Source of the DNA: Candidatus Zixiibacteriota bacterium
GTDB lineage: Bacteria; Zixibacteria; MSB-5A5; GN15; FEB-12
Length of the DNA: 64,000 nucleotides
Assembly: GCA_029860345.1 (NCBI GenBank)
Contig: JAOUBJ010000007.1
Location: 62,001 to 126,000 of the forward strand
Direction: 5' to 3'
Made by a program: the position numbers and the translations under genes. Under the pieces are notes generated by a model. That model was not told the origin of the DNA, searched no databases, and was given only the letters and a program-made list of their open reading frames with translations. Each line of letters opens with the position of its first letter. The stretch's first letter is position 1. Shown here piece after piece: positions 1-10,989 of the stretch.

Positions 1-86
1 GTCGCGGCTCTGTCGATCAAAGGTCACTCCCGGTATGGCGGGAGTGACCGTTTCTAACAAGCTTCCAGCCGATCCACCAGTGCTGC

Positions 87-3000
87 CTACTGACCGCAGT
101 GTGGTGGCGGACCGTCGTTGAACATGTAGTCTACAATGTACACCAGGTCGGCAATGTCCGGATCACCACCCGAACCGTCGACATCCCCGGCCTGCAAAGT
201 TGGCGGTGGCGGTCCGCCGGAGAACATGAAGTCGACCAGGAAAACCAGGTCGGCAATGTCCGGTCCGGCGCCTGAGTCGTCGATGTCACCACAGACCCAT
301 GGCGGTCCACCGGCGCCCACGTTCAGGTCGACCGGAATGACAAACGGATTGTCGCCCGGGTCGGGATCGTTGGACGAGACCGTGATAGTTGCGGCGTAGC
401 TGCCGCTGTCGAGTTCGACCGCCGTGATCTGGCAGAGAATGGTGTCACTGGCGCCGGGCGCAAGGTTGCCGGATTGACTATCCAGCGACAACCACTGGGT
501 CGGCTTGGCGATAACCACGGCCAGACTGTCGTGCAAGTACTCGGTGGCAAAGGCTATCTCCAAACCGTCGGTGCCGGTAGCGTTCTCGATACCGATAGTA
601 CCGGACGCTATATCGAAGCCGGCTCCGATACTCAGGTACTGCAGCTTGATAGTGCCGTCGGCCGAGAGAATCACCTGAGTGGTAATCACGGCGCCGACTG
701 CCGCACCATACTCCGGATAGTTGGTGAACTGAATCACACACTGTCCGCCGGTGGTGTCGAAGTAAACGTGATCGTCGAGATTATCTCCGTCGGTCGGATT
801 CAAGTCGTCCCACAGCCAGCAGATCATGTTGTTGGGCGTGCCAGAGGTGGGTATCGACGTCTTGAACCGTGAGTTCATATCGGTCGATGCAAACCCGACC
901 ATGCCGTTGGATGAAATATAAATCTGCGAGTAGCTGTTTTCATAATAGGGGAAGCTGAAACCGAGGTCGATGGGTCCGATGAAATTATCGTCGACCAAGC
1001 CACCGATAAGATCCTCGCCGGTTGTCGAGATATCCTGCCAGGCAAACGCGGGTCCACCCGGTTCGTCGGAATCGATCCAGTAGTATCCATAGGTATCCGG
1101 CCCACCGGCATTACGCAACACCGGATGGCCGATGTTGGGATTGTCGACACCCTTTTCGTCGACGAAGTCAAAGAACTCTTCGGAATAGACCCGCCTTGCT
1201 GGTTCCACCATGCCTGCCTGGTACAATTGATCAAAGACGCTTGAGCGTCCCAGCAACTGCACGGCGTTTAGGCTGTAATTCAGCCCGCCGGGTCCGGCGT
1301 TGTCGATCACGATTTCTCGTGAGGTTTCAACTCCCTGGGCCACGTATTCCGTTATCGAGGGCGGGAACACGGAGATAGCAGGAGCGTAGTCGATTCGGAT
1401 GTCGTCCATATACCAGTCGTCGTTGCCCGAACTGGTGCCGGTCGAGCGCATACGCAACTGGAACCCGGCATGGACCGCTTCGGACGGCAAGGGGATGTTG
1501 ACATACTCAAACTGTGTCATGACGGCACCGCCGCCGGGATGCACCTGGAAGGTGACCCACTCGCCGAACTCGTTTTTGTAGTCGATAGACAGATCGTCGC
1601 CTGTTTCGGGCGGTTCGCCGCCGCCGCCGCACTGGAAGTAGTATGACAGGATGGCGCCGGAAGACCCGGACAGATCAATCATACGGGTGCAGACGGTATC
1701 GCTGCCGCCGTCGAGGTTGATCGAATAGGGCGCCGATGGCGGGGCCAGGCCGTTCTGAGAAACAACCGCACCGTAGTTGATAAACCAGTCAGTCGATAAG
1801 TCGCTGGCCACGAAAGACTCATACCAGGGGAACACCAACGGAAGTCCACCCGACACCGTGGCCAGCATAGCCGACCCGGATACGGAGCCCTCATTTTGGG
1901 ACTGCACGGTGATGGTAGAGGAATCTTCGGTGTGAACGTCGGCGCTTTCCGGTATGGCTACTTTGACCATGATGTTGACGGTATCACCAGCCGTTACGAT
2001 ACCGGACGAGGTGATTTGAGTGATACCGGCTTCGTCATAAAAGGCCACATCCCATACACCGCTGGAACGGGCCAGGTCGTATTGATCATCCAGACGACCC
2101 TTGTTGACGACGCCCAGCAGATAGGCGGCGGTATCACCGGCCGGGCCGTACTGCGTCTGGAAGCCGGGGGTGAGAGTCATCTCGAAGTCCGGTGGATAGC
2201 CTACATAGATGTCGTCGACAAACCAATCATCGTAATTGCCGCTGGTGGCGACGTTGTGGATCATGAGTCGGAAACCTGAGTGGTAGGCATCCGGCGGCAG
2301 AGCCAGTTCGACCTCTTCGAACTCAGACATATCGGCACCGTCGCCGGGCTGCTGATCGATCAGATGCCAGACGCCGAGCGAATCCAGATACTCGACCGAC
2401 AGATTGTCACCCGGCTCCGGGGAATCGCCGCCGCCGGTTCGTTGGTAGTAGTACTTGACTACGACGTTGTTCTCGTTGCGCAGGTTGATCTGCTCCGTCA
2501 TCAATGTGTCGGCCCCGGAGGGGCTGCCGTCCAGGTCGGCGCTGAAGGGCGCCGATGGCTCGTCGATTCCGTCGGTGCTGACATTGGCGCCGGCCGTTGT
2601 TTCCCACTTGGTCATATCGAAAGATGTGCCGGGGAAAGTTTCCGTGAACGGTATTTCCCAGGGCTGACCGGCTGAGATAGCCTTGACCGAGGCGCTGGCG
2701 GCATAGGAGCCGTCGGCATTGGAGGTGGCAGTGACCACCACCGAGTCGTATTCATCCTCGTAACTGGCCGGTATCAGCACCCGCACCTGGAAATCAAAGG
2801 TGGCATCTCCGACCAAGCTGGCCGTGTTGGATATCTCGGCCGTGCCACCGGCGTCCCAAAGCGAAACGTCCCAGTTGTTACCGGAGTAGCTGAGAGCATA
2901 GTCGTCCTCCAGTACGCCGTCGTTGGTAACAGTCAGTCCGAACCAGATAGTGTCGTATACCGGCGCGGTCGACTGGGTGTAATCGGGCCCGAGCAAAAGT

Positions 3001-5255
3001 CCGTAGTCGATAACTTTGAAACTGAAGGTCTCGGTAGTGTCGACATCACCGGCCGCGTTTCCGGCGCACAGGTAGTAATCGATGTCGGTACCAGCCGCCT
3101 GCGCCGGGATGTAACCCACATAGTCATCACCCATGCGAGCCAATTCCAGAGTGTCTGACGCCCAAACCGAGTTGACCTGATACATAAGCAGCAACTGGTC
3201 GGCCACCACCGCCGTGTCGGAGTAAACCGTGCAGGTGGCTTCATAGGGGTTCAGGGTGTCCTTGGTGTCGCCCAGCGGATCGTGCAGGATGGTCAGATCT
3301 GTTGCCGCCATGACGGTGTCGATCACGGTTGCTTTGTTGTAAGCGGTGACGGTCAACAAAATCGGTACGCCAATCGGCAGCATCTCGCCGATGGGCACGT
3401 TCACCAGTCCGCCGGCATCCGTATAAGCCGATCCAAAGAGAGTACCGTTGGCATACAGAGCGCACAGAGCGCCCTCGACACCGACTACCTCAACTTCGTA
3501 CTCCGACATATTGAAGAAGACGGCCCCGGCGTGGTTGACGGTCATGGCCGCAGGTGTGTTGGTGCGTACCTGCACCGATGGATCACCGAAAATGTGCCAG
3601 GTCTCGAACTCGTTTATGCCGGACTGGCCTACCATATCAATCATGTAGCAAGAGCCGTTGTAACTCAGAGCACCATACGAACTCAGTTCTTCAGCACACA
3701 AGAGATCGACGATTTCATCCTCGGCCCACATCGGTGGAACCCAACCCTGGTTGATCGACGACATGTAGGTGCCTATCGCACCGGTCGGCACACCGTTATG
3801 GCTGGCTCTGGTCCAGGCTTCGGCAAAACAGGTGTAGTTGCGGAATTGTCCGTTGACACAGGCGACACTGGTAATAAACGGCGGCATGTTGTCGTTGACC
3901 AGGGCGTTCACGTTGGCGTTGTTAAACCCGGAGGTCGACCAGGCGGTGGTGCTGCCGTGGCCGCAGTAGTTGATAAAACTGCGACCGTCGTTCAAAGAGG
4001 CCGAAACCGCCGACGAAGATACGCTGCCGTAAAACTGATCAACATAGGTGTAGGTATAGGCCAGAAGGTCATCCCGTATCAGATCAATGTGTTCATTGTC
4101 GTACTCACCATTCTGACCGGGTCCTTCGGTTGAGGCCAGCCCGAGGGCCTGATGGAACCAGGCGGAGTTGGGCGGATTCATTTCATAAGTCAGGGTCCGC
4201 TCGACCATGGTCTGAACATGCGTGTTGTTCTCGGCTGAAAAGCGTCCTATGAAAATGTCGGGATACGAGTCGCCACCGGCCACCAATGCAAACATCGGAT
4301 CGGCGCCGCCACCCTGACTGGTCAGCGTCGTCACTTGGGCGGCATCACCCACCAGCAACACGAAGGCCAGGTTGGTGCTGTCGTAAAAATCCTGGATATA
4401 GTTCTTCATCGTGGTGGCATTGTTACCGATGGCGCTGATATTGACCATCGTCGTCTTGATACCCTTTTGCATCTTCCAGTCAACATACGGTTGCATGTCG
4501 CCTGCAAAAGCGTCATAGGTGATCACCAGGATGTCACCGAATTCTGAGACCTGCGTGTATTTCTCACCGGCCTGCTGGTAGTTCAAGAACCGTCGCTGAT
4601 AGATCAACTCAAAATCCGGCGTCGTTATCTCAGCACGGCTACTGTTTTCAAGTACGTTGACCACGCCGGGACCTATCTTTACCACTTCGACCGTTACCGA
4701 AGTGTAGACGCGCAGTGTCTTGGTGCCGGGGTTATACTGAAAGGCGTTCAACTCAATCACAGTGCCGCGATAGTCGCGCAGGATGTGCGGGGTGCGAATC
4801 TGCGCTATCGGGCCGGGATAGAATTCATGAGTGGCATACACATCACCCAAAGTGTACGGGACACTCTCCGGAAGGATAGTACGGGGGATGACACCTTTTG
4901 ACGGCGCCACCGGCATGTTGTGGAATTCGACATACTCACTTTTGAGTACGTTGATTTCCATCTGCGCATCATCCGGAATAATTATGCTGCGGCAGAAACG
5001 TGGCAAAGCAGGTTCGCCCTCAAGGGCGCGGGTGCCTTCTTTGGTCACATTAATCAGGTTATAATTCTCCCCTGCGATTTCGATGACTTCTCGGTTGAAC
5101 TCACCGACGTCAAAACGCACGACCGTTCGGTCGCCCGATGACTGTTCGACTAAAACATTGACTCCTTCAATGTTATTGCCGAGGTCCACTTGCTCAGCCG
5201 TTATCGACCCTGCGAAACACAGTCCGATCACAACCATTAGCAGTCTTTTGCCCAT
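87..5255 (-). CDS. Secreted gingipain-like cysteine peptidase (family C25) with dockerin-like tail
   Basis: A 1722-aa secreted protein. An N-terminal signal peptide (hydrophobic core then S-I-T-A before E-Q) is followed by a C25-type propeptide (about residues 25-230) and a clan CD catalytic domain (about 240-590). The catalytic His lies in C-G-H-G-S (H433) and the Cys in S-V-A-C-V-N-G (C466); their spacing of 33 matches that of gingipain R. Downstream are two similar jelly-roll/MAM-like modules (each with a D-D-W-F/Y-V/M-D-D-I motif), a beta-rich domain, and a C-terminal pair of dockerin-like repeats ending G-P-P-P-H-C. Start: a GTG lies at 5279, but the ATG at 5255 is preceded by GAGAGAGG at good spacing. 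Unlike gingipains it lacks a T9SS-like tail; the dockerin-like pair may take the anchoring role (inference). A protease role is well supported; substrate unknown. Confidence 0.9.
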   Translation of the reverse strand: MGKRLLMVVIGLCFAGSITAEQVDLGNNIEGVNVLVEQSSGDRTVVRFDVGEFNREVIEIAGENYNLINVTKEGTRALEGEPALPRFCRSIIIPDDAQMEINVLKSEYVEFHNMPVAPSKGVIPRTILPESVPYTLGDVYATHEFYPGPIAQIRTPHILRDYRGTVIELNAFQYNPGTKTLRVYTSVTVEVVKIGPGVVNVLENSSRAEITTPDFELIYQRRFLNYQQAGEKYTQVSEFGDILVITYDAFAGDMQPYVDWKMQKGIKTTMVNISAIGNNATTMKNYIQDFYDSTNLAFVLLVGDAAQVTTLTSQGGGADPMFALVAGGDSYPDIFIGRFSAENNTHVQTMVERTLTYEMNPPNSAWFHQALGLASTEGPGQNGEYDNEHIDLIRDDLLAYTYTYVDQFYGSVSSSAVSASLNDGRSFINYCGHGSTTAWSTSGFNNANVNALVNDNMPPFITSVACVNGQFRNYTCFAEAWTRASHNGVPTGAIGTYMSSINQGWVPPMWAEDEIVDLLCAEELSSYGALSYNGSCYMIDMVGQSGINEFETWHIFGDPSVQVRTNTPAAMTVNHAGAVFFNMSEYEVEVVGVEGALCALYANGTLFGSAYTDAGGLVNVPIGEMLPIGVPILLTVTAYNKATVIDTVMAATDLTILHDPLGDTKDTLNPYEATCTVYSDTAVVADQLLLMYQVNSVWASDTLELARMGDDYVGYIPAQAAGTDIDYYLCAGNAAGDVDTTETFSFKVIDYGLLLGPDYTQSTAPVYDTIWFGLTVTNDGVLEDDYALSYSGNNWDVSLWDAGGTAEISNTASLVGDATFDFQVRVLIPASYEDEYDSVVVTATSNADGSYAASASVKAISAGQPWEIPFTETFPGTSFDMTKWETTAGANVSTDGIDEPSAPFSADLDGSPSGADTLMTEQINLRNENNVVVKYYYQRTGGGDSPEPGDNLSVEYLDSLGVWHLIDQQPGDGADMSEFEEVELALPPDAYHSGFRLMIHNVATSGNYDDWFVDDIYVGYPPDFEMTLTPGFQTQYGPAGDTAAYLLGVVNKGRLDDQYDLARSSGVWDVAFYDEAGITQITSSGIVTAGDTVNIMVKVAIPESADVHTEDSSTITVQSQNEGSVSGSAMLATVSGGLPLVFPWYESFVASDLSTDWFINYGAVVSQNGLAPPSAPYSINLDGGSDTVCTRMIDLSGSSGAILSYYFQCGGGGEPPETGDDLSIDYKNEFGEWVTFQVHPGGGAVMTQFEYVNIPLPSEAVHAGFQLRMRSTGTSSGNDDWYMDDIRIDYAPAISVFPPSITEYVAQGVETSREIVIDNAGPGGLNYSLNAVQLLGRSSVFDQLYQAGMVEPARRVYSEEFFDFVDEKGVDNPNIGHPVLRNAGGPDTYGYYWIDSDEPGGPAFAWQDISTTGEDLIGGLVDDNFIGPIDLGFSFPYYENSYSQIYISSNGMVGFASTDMNSRFKTSIPTSGTPNNMICWLWDDLNPTDGDNLDDHVYFDTTGGQCVIQFTNYPEYGAAVGAVITTQVILSADGTIKLQYLSIGAGFDIASGTIGIENATGTDGLEIAFATEYLHDSLAVVIAKPTQWLSLDSQSGNLAPGASDTILCQITAVELDSGSYAATITVSSNDPDPGDNPFVIPVDLNVGAGGPPWVCGDIDDSGAGPDIADLVFLVDFMFSGGPPPPTLQAGDVDGSGGDPDIADLVYIVDYMFNDGPPPHCGQ

Positions 5256-5358
5256 CGTATACCTCTCTCTATGATTCACAAAAACTTGTTGTCATCTTTG
5301 TCACGAAGTACGCTGCAATTTGGCGTCTAATTAGCATGTGTAATTTGTCTTAAGTCTA

Positions 5359-5387
5359 AGTATACTAAAGAATTCTGTTTTAGCCAA
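5359..5387 (-). promoter_or_regulatory. Candidate promoter of the C25 peptidase gene
   Basis: On the minus strand a -35 box TTGGCT (5387-5382) is followed after 17 nt by a -10 box TATACT (5364-5359). This would give a leader of about 100 nt before the ATG at 5255. The rest of 5256-5617 holds nothing else I recognise. Confidence 0.5.
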
Positions 5388-5617
5388 GCAAAAACATGGT
5401 TCTCTCAGACGATCCTGACAGCACCACAAAACCGATGTCAAAAGTGCATTACATAGACCGGCAAGTCTGGTGCTGGAACTCAACTGCCTGGAGTTTTTCC
5501 GCGACGGATTGTAACGCTGTAAACCAAGGGGCAGAGGCTTTCAAAAAGCCGGTCAAAAAGGCCTGACTCTTAGGTCATAAATCATTACTTTGCAACGAGA
5601 TATATAGAGTTTTTTAG

Positions 5618-5646
5618 TTGCTTTGGGAGGCCAAAACGGCTATAAT
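5618..5646 (+). promoter_or_regulatory. Candidate promoter of DUF721-gyrB
   Basis: A perfect TATAAT (5641-5646) lies 17 nt after TTGCTT (5618-5623). Transcription would begin near 5653, which argues against the upstream GTG at 5649 as translation start and for the ATG at 5682. Confidence 0.6.
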
Positions 5647-5681
5647 ATGTGCTTGATACGGAGACGATTTTGAAAGGAAGC

Positions 5682-8008
<2,327 letters not shown>

Positions 8009-8948
8009 ATTAGTAGGTCAGGAGCCCTGTGCTCCTGACATCCACGGGTGGCCCGGACGTTCGTCCGGGTTTCAAGTCTTGTAGGGCGGGTCCGTCTTCG
8101 CCTGCGCGCCGCGGCGTGAACCCGCCAAATCGTCAGGAGCACAGTCCGCCACGGCGGACTGACCTACGAAGAAAGGTCTCGTAATCACCATCGATTCTAC
8201 TAACCGAGGGGAAAAATACAACAAACGAACCCATTGGCAGACTCCGTGCGTGTTGTACGCCCTCGTGTGCCGCGTTGTCAAGGGGCAGACGAGGGCGACC
8301 ACAAGTGGCTTCCACTTGCCGTCCACGAGCCAGCACCTCAAGACCCGTCATGCTGGCGAAGGCCAGCATCCAGTCTTCGCATCCCAAACTGGATTCCGGG
8401 TCCAAGCCCGGAATGACAGAATCGGGGGGCCGCATTTACCCGGTTCACCCTTCGACACCGCACAGGGTGAGGTCATAAACCAAAATAGCGATTTATCGCC
8501 GCGAAGCGCAAGAGACCCATTTATGGGTGTCATTCCCGCGTAGGCGGGAATCCATCTTCTTCTTGTAGGTCGAAACCGTTGACCCGAAGGGGTCGCGAAG
8601 CGAGGTTTCGACAACCACAGTACCCCACCCAGAGCGCTTCGCGCCGGGTGGGATTCTTGGTGTACCGAAGCGAACCCACCTGTCGCTTCGCTATAGGTGA
8701 GGTACCGAAGAAACGCGATTGCCGCGGCGGATTGTGGTCCAGACATGGCAGGTCCGAAGACGGACCTACCCTACAAGACTATACAAAAAAACGGGAGCCT
8801 TGGGAGACTCCCGTGCGATACTTCAATGTCTGGGTCAGACGCTACGTATGCACCCTTGTGGCCGACATTGGTAACGGTAGGTCAGGACCCTTGTGGTCCT
8901 GACGACATGATGTCAGGTCCGTGAAGGACCTGACCTACTACTGCCAGT
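8009..8948. repeat. Gene-free island of dispersed palindromic repeats
   Basis: About 940 nt between gyrB and ppiD with no credible gene. It is packed with short perfect hairpins: 8017-8039 (GTCAGGAGC, 5-nt loop), 8052-8069 (CCCGGAC arms), 8350-8369 (ATGCTGGC arms), 8393-8414 (ATTCCGGG arms), 8532-8551 (ATTCCCGC arms), 8881-8903 (GTCAGGACC arms) and 8912-8934 (GTCAGGTCC arms). It also has a Y-A-T-A-A-A-T-G-G-G/GCGCTTCGCG-type element near 8484-8525 and the widespread CCTTCGAC...CAGGGTGA motif near 8447. Related units recur in other intergenic regions of the window. Some may act as transcription terminators of gyrB or ppiD, but none has a clear T-run. Confidence 0.7.
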
Positions 8949-10799
8949 CTACATGAAGTCCGACCGCCCGGCCTGCTTGTTGGTGTTGTTGACAATCTCC
9001 GATGATTCCATCAGGTTCTTAAACCAACCACTGAACAGCTCCTGCTGTTTGGCCTGCATGATCATGTTGAAAAGTGAGTCATGCATGGTTGTATACTCGG
9101 TCAAGTCGGGCGTAATCCGCTCGATCAACCGAAACATGACCACCCCTTGAGCGTGTTCGGTCGGTGGCGAGTATTGTCCAGGTTCGGTCAACGAAAAAGC
9201 AGCACCGATGGCCTTGGGGTCGCGACCGATAGCTTTCACAAAAGCACTGCGATGGAACTGATCCGGTGTTTCAACGGTCTCACCGAATCTTTCAGCGGCA
9301 GCTATGAAATCGGCGCCGGTCCGGATGTCGGCATAGATTGCAGCGGCGGTATCAAGGCAGAGGCTGCTGACCTTGTGTTTCACGATATCCAGATTGATCT
9401 TCTGTTCAACGTCTTCATAAGCAGCGGAGCCTTCCGGGACTCGATCCGACACTTGCAGCACGAAAATGGCCGAGTTGTTTTCCATGACACCGGAAATTTC
9501 TCCAACTTCATTTTCGAAAGCAAAATCAGAAGCTGCAATATCGCGCCCGATGAATTGGATATTACGGTTGCGGAAGATCAACCCCGACTCTTTGAGCGGA
9601 ATAACAGCATCGGCGGCTGCCTTGTGAAATCCGGATGAGAGAGCGGCGGTTCTGAAATCTTCAAGCCGACGGTACAGTCCATCAAGTGTCTCGGCAGAGG
9701 CCTCGGCCTTTATGAGAACGTGTGAGCAGTGCGCCTGCAAAACCGGTTCATCCCCCTTGCTTCCGCGCCCGGTGACTTTTTCCTCTTTGTAGCCGTGGTG
9801 CTTGATGATATGCCAGCCGAACTGAGACCGGAACGGCTCTGACATCTCACCCTCTTTCATGGTGAAGGCCAAGCGATCGAATTCGTCGACCATGACGCCG
9901 CGTGGGAACCAGTCCAGGTCACCTCCCTTGACCGCCGAGCCCTGATCCTCGGAGAACTCTTTGGCTATTTCGGCAAAGTCGGCGCCGGCCTTGATGGAAT
10001 CATACAGTTGGGTGGCTCGGTTGAAGCTTACCTCCCAGTCGTAGGGGGCGGCTTTCCGCTCCAACATGACAATGCTCAAACCGGCGCGTTCTTCAATCGA
10101 GTAGTCATCTCTTCGTTCTTCGAAGAATGCTCTCTTCTCTTCATCAGTTGATTGGGGGGGGGGACGTGAGAACCGATCAAAGCTGACGTCGATCATCTCC
10201 ACTTTTACTTTCTCGGCTCCATTGGTGAAAAACTCTTTGACCTCTTCTTCCGAGACGTGAGCGTTCTGGATCACCATTTCCTGCATTTTCATTTTGGTCA
10301 GATCGGAGCGGATCAAGGGTTCCAACGAGGCCCAATAATTGCTCATCTGGTTATCGGCGAGGGCGTTTAGGTATTTTTGATAATCAAACTTCCCTTCGGT
10401 TTGAAAGTAAGGGAGCGCTTGTATGTCGGCCGGCGGCGAGTATTTCAAGTATGCATAGACTTCTTCATTGGTGACTACGATACTGAACTTGGCCACTTGC
10501 TGAGTCATAAGCCGATCACTGAGAATCTGGTTCCAGGCTTTCGTCTGCAGTTCTTTGACCTTGTCGGCCGGTAGCTCATCCTCTGTCTGCTGGGCTTCGG
10601 CCCGCACCAGGTTGTTGTAGACACTGTTATAAGCCTTCCACGTCACTTCTTCTCCGTTAACAATTCCGGCAACGGCGGATTGCTCATAACCGGCGCGGCT
10701 GGACATACCCATTCCCCACTGTAAAACAATCATGCCTACGAAGGTAAGCAGGACGATAACTATGATCGGGAAGATCATTCTGCGCAAGGCATCAAACAT
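8949..10799 (-). CDS. PpiD/SurA-like periplasmic peptidyl-prolyl isomerase
   Basis: A 616-aa membrane-anchored foldase. An N-terminal transmembrane helix (residues 11-28) is followed by a SurA_N-like chaperone domain, a parvulin-type rotamase domain (about 225-345, with G-G-D-L-D-W-F-P-R-G and Q-F-G-W-H-I-I-K), a second degenerate parvulin-like unit (from about 365, H-C-S-H-V-L-I-K) and a helical tail. This is the PpiD layout: inner-membrane chaperone assisting outer-membrane or secreted protein folding, in keeping with the many secreted proteins here. A run of ten C (coding strand; 10163-10154) encodes P-P-P before the first rotamase domain and could be prone to slippage. It is divergent from the M23 peptidase gene. 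Assignment to the exact PpiD orthologue group is inference. Confidence 0.85.
   Translation of the reverse strand: MFDALRRMIFPIIVIVLLTFVGMIVLQWGMGMSSRAGYEQSAVAGIVNGEEVTWKAYNSVYNNLVRAEAQQTEDELPADKVKELQTKAWNQILSDRLMTQQVAKFSIVVTNEEVYAYLKYSPPADIQALPYFQTEGKFDYQKYLNALADNQMSNYWASLEPLIRSDLTKMKMQEMVIQNAHVSEEEVKEFFTNGAEKVKVEMIDVSFDRFSRPPPQSTDEEKRAFFEERRDDYSIEERAGLSIVMLERKAAPYDWEVSFNRATQLYDSIKAGADFAEIAKEFSEDQGSAVKGGDLDWFPRGVMVDEFDRLAFTMKEGEMSEPFRSQFGWHIIKHHGYKEEKVTGRGSKGDEPVLQAHCSHVLIKAEASAETLDGLYRRLEDFRTAALSSGFHKAAADAVIPLKESGLIFRNRNIQFIGRDIAASDFAFENEVGEISGVMENNSAIFVLQVSDRVPEGSAAYEDVEQKINLDIVKHKVSSLCLDTAAAIYADIRTGADFIAAAERFGETVETPDQFHRSAFVKAIGRDPKAIGAAFSLTEPGQYSPPTEHAQGVVMFRLIERITPDLTEYTTMHDSLFNMIMQAKQQELFSGWFKNLMESSEIVNNTNKQAGRSDFM
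10154..10163. repeat. Homopolymer of ten G (C on coding strand) inside ppiD-like gene
   Basis: Ten consecutive G on the plus strand, reading C on the ppiD coding strand at about codons 213-216. A length change by one would truncate the protein ahead of its rotamase domains. Confidence 0.9.
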
Positions 10800-10922
10800 T
10801 CGTATTTACTCCTTCAGAGGTTTCGATAACACAATCGGCTCACCCGAATCTTTAGACGGTCGCCGCCAAGCCCGACAATATAATGCCGGGCGGCAATTTT
10901 TCAACAGAAACCGTCAAGATAT

Positions 10923-10951
10923 TTTACAAAGGCCGTCCTTTTTTGTATCAT
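10923..10951 (+). promoter_or_regulatory. Candidate promoter of the M23 peptidase-rhomboid operon
   Basis: TTTACA (10923-10928), 17 nt spacer, TATCAT (10946-10951); transcription would start about 30 nt before the ATG at 10990. Confidence 0.5.
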
Positions 10952-10989
10952 AATAAAATGAACCATTTTGAGAGATTATCGGCACCCTT

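Noticed and set aside
3282-4133. Plus-strand frame of 283 codons opposite the C25 peptidase
   Set aside because: Antisense to the catalytic domain of a clear gene, with no protein-like features of its own.
8133-8902. Overlapping frames of 60-130 codons on both strands between gyrB and ppiD
   Set aside because: They run through palindromic repeats, give low-complexity Pro/Arg-rich peptides and lack ribosome-binding sites.
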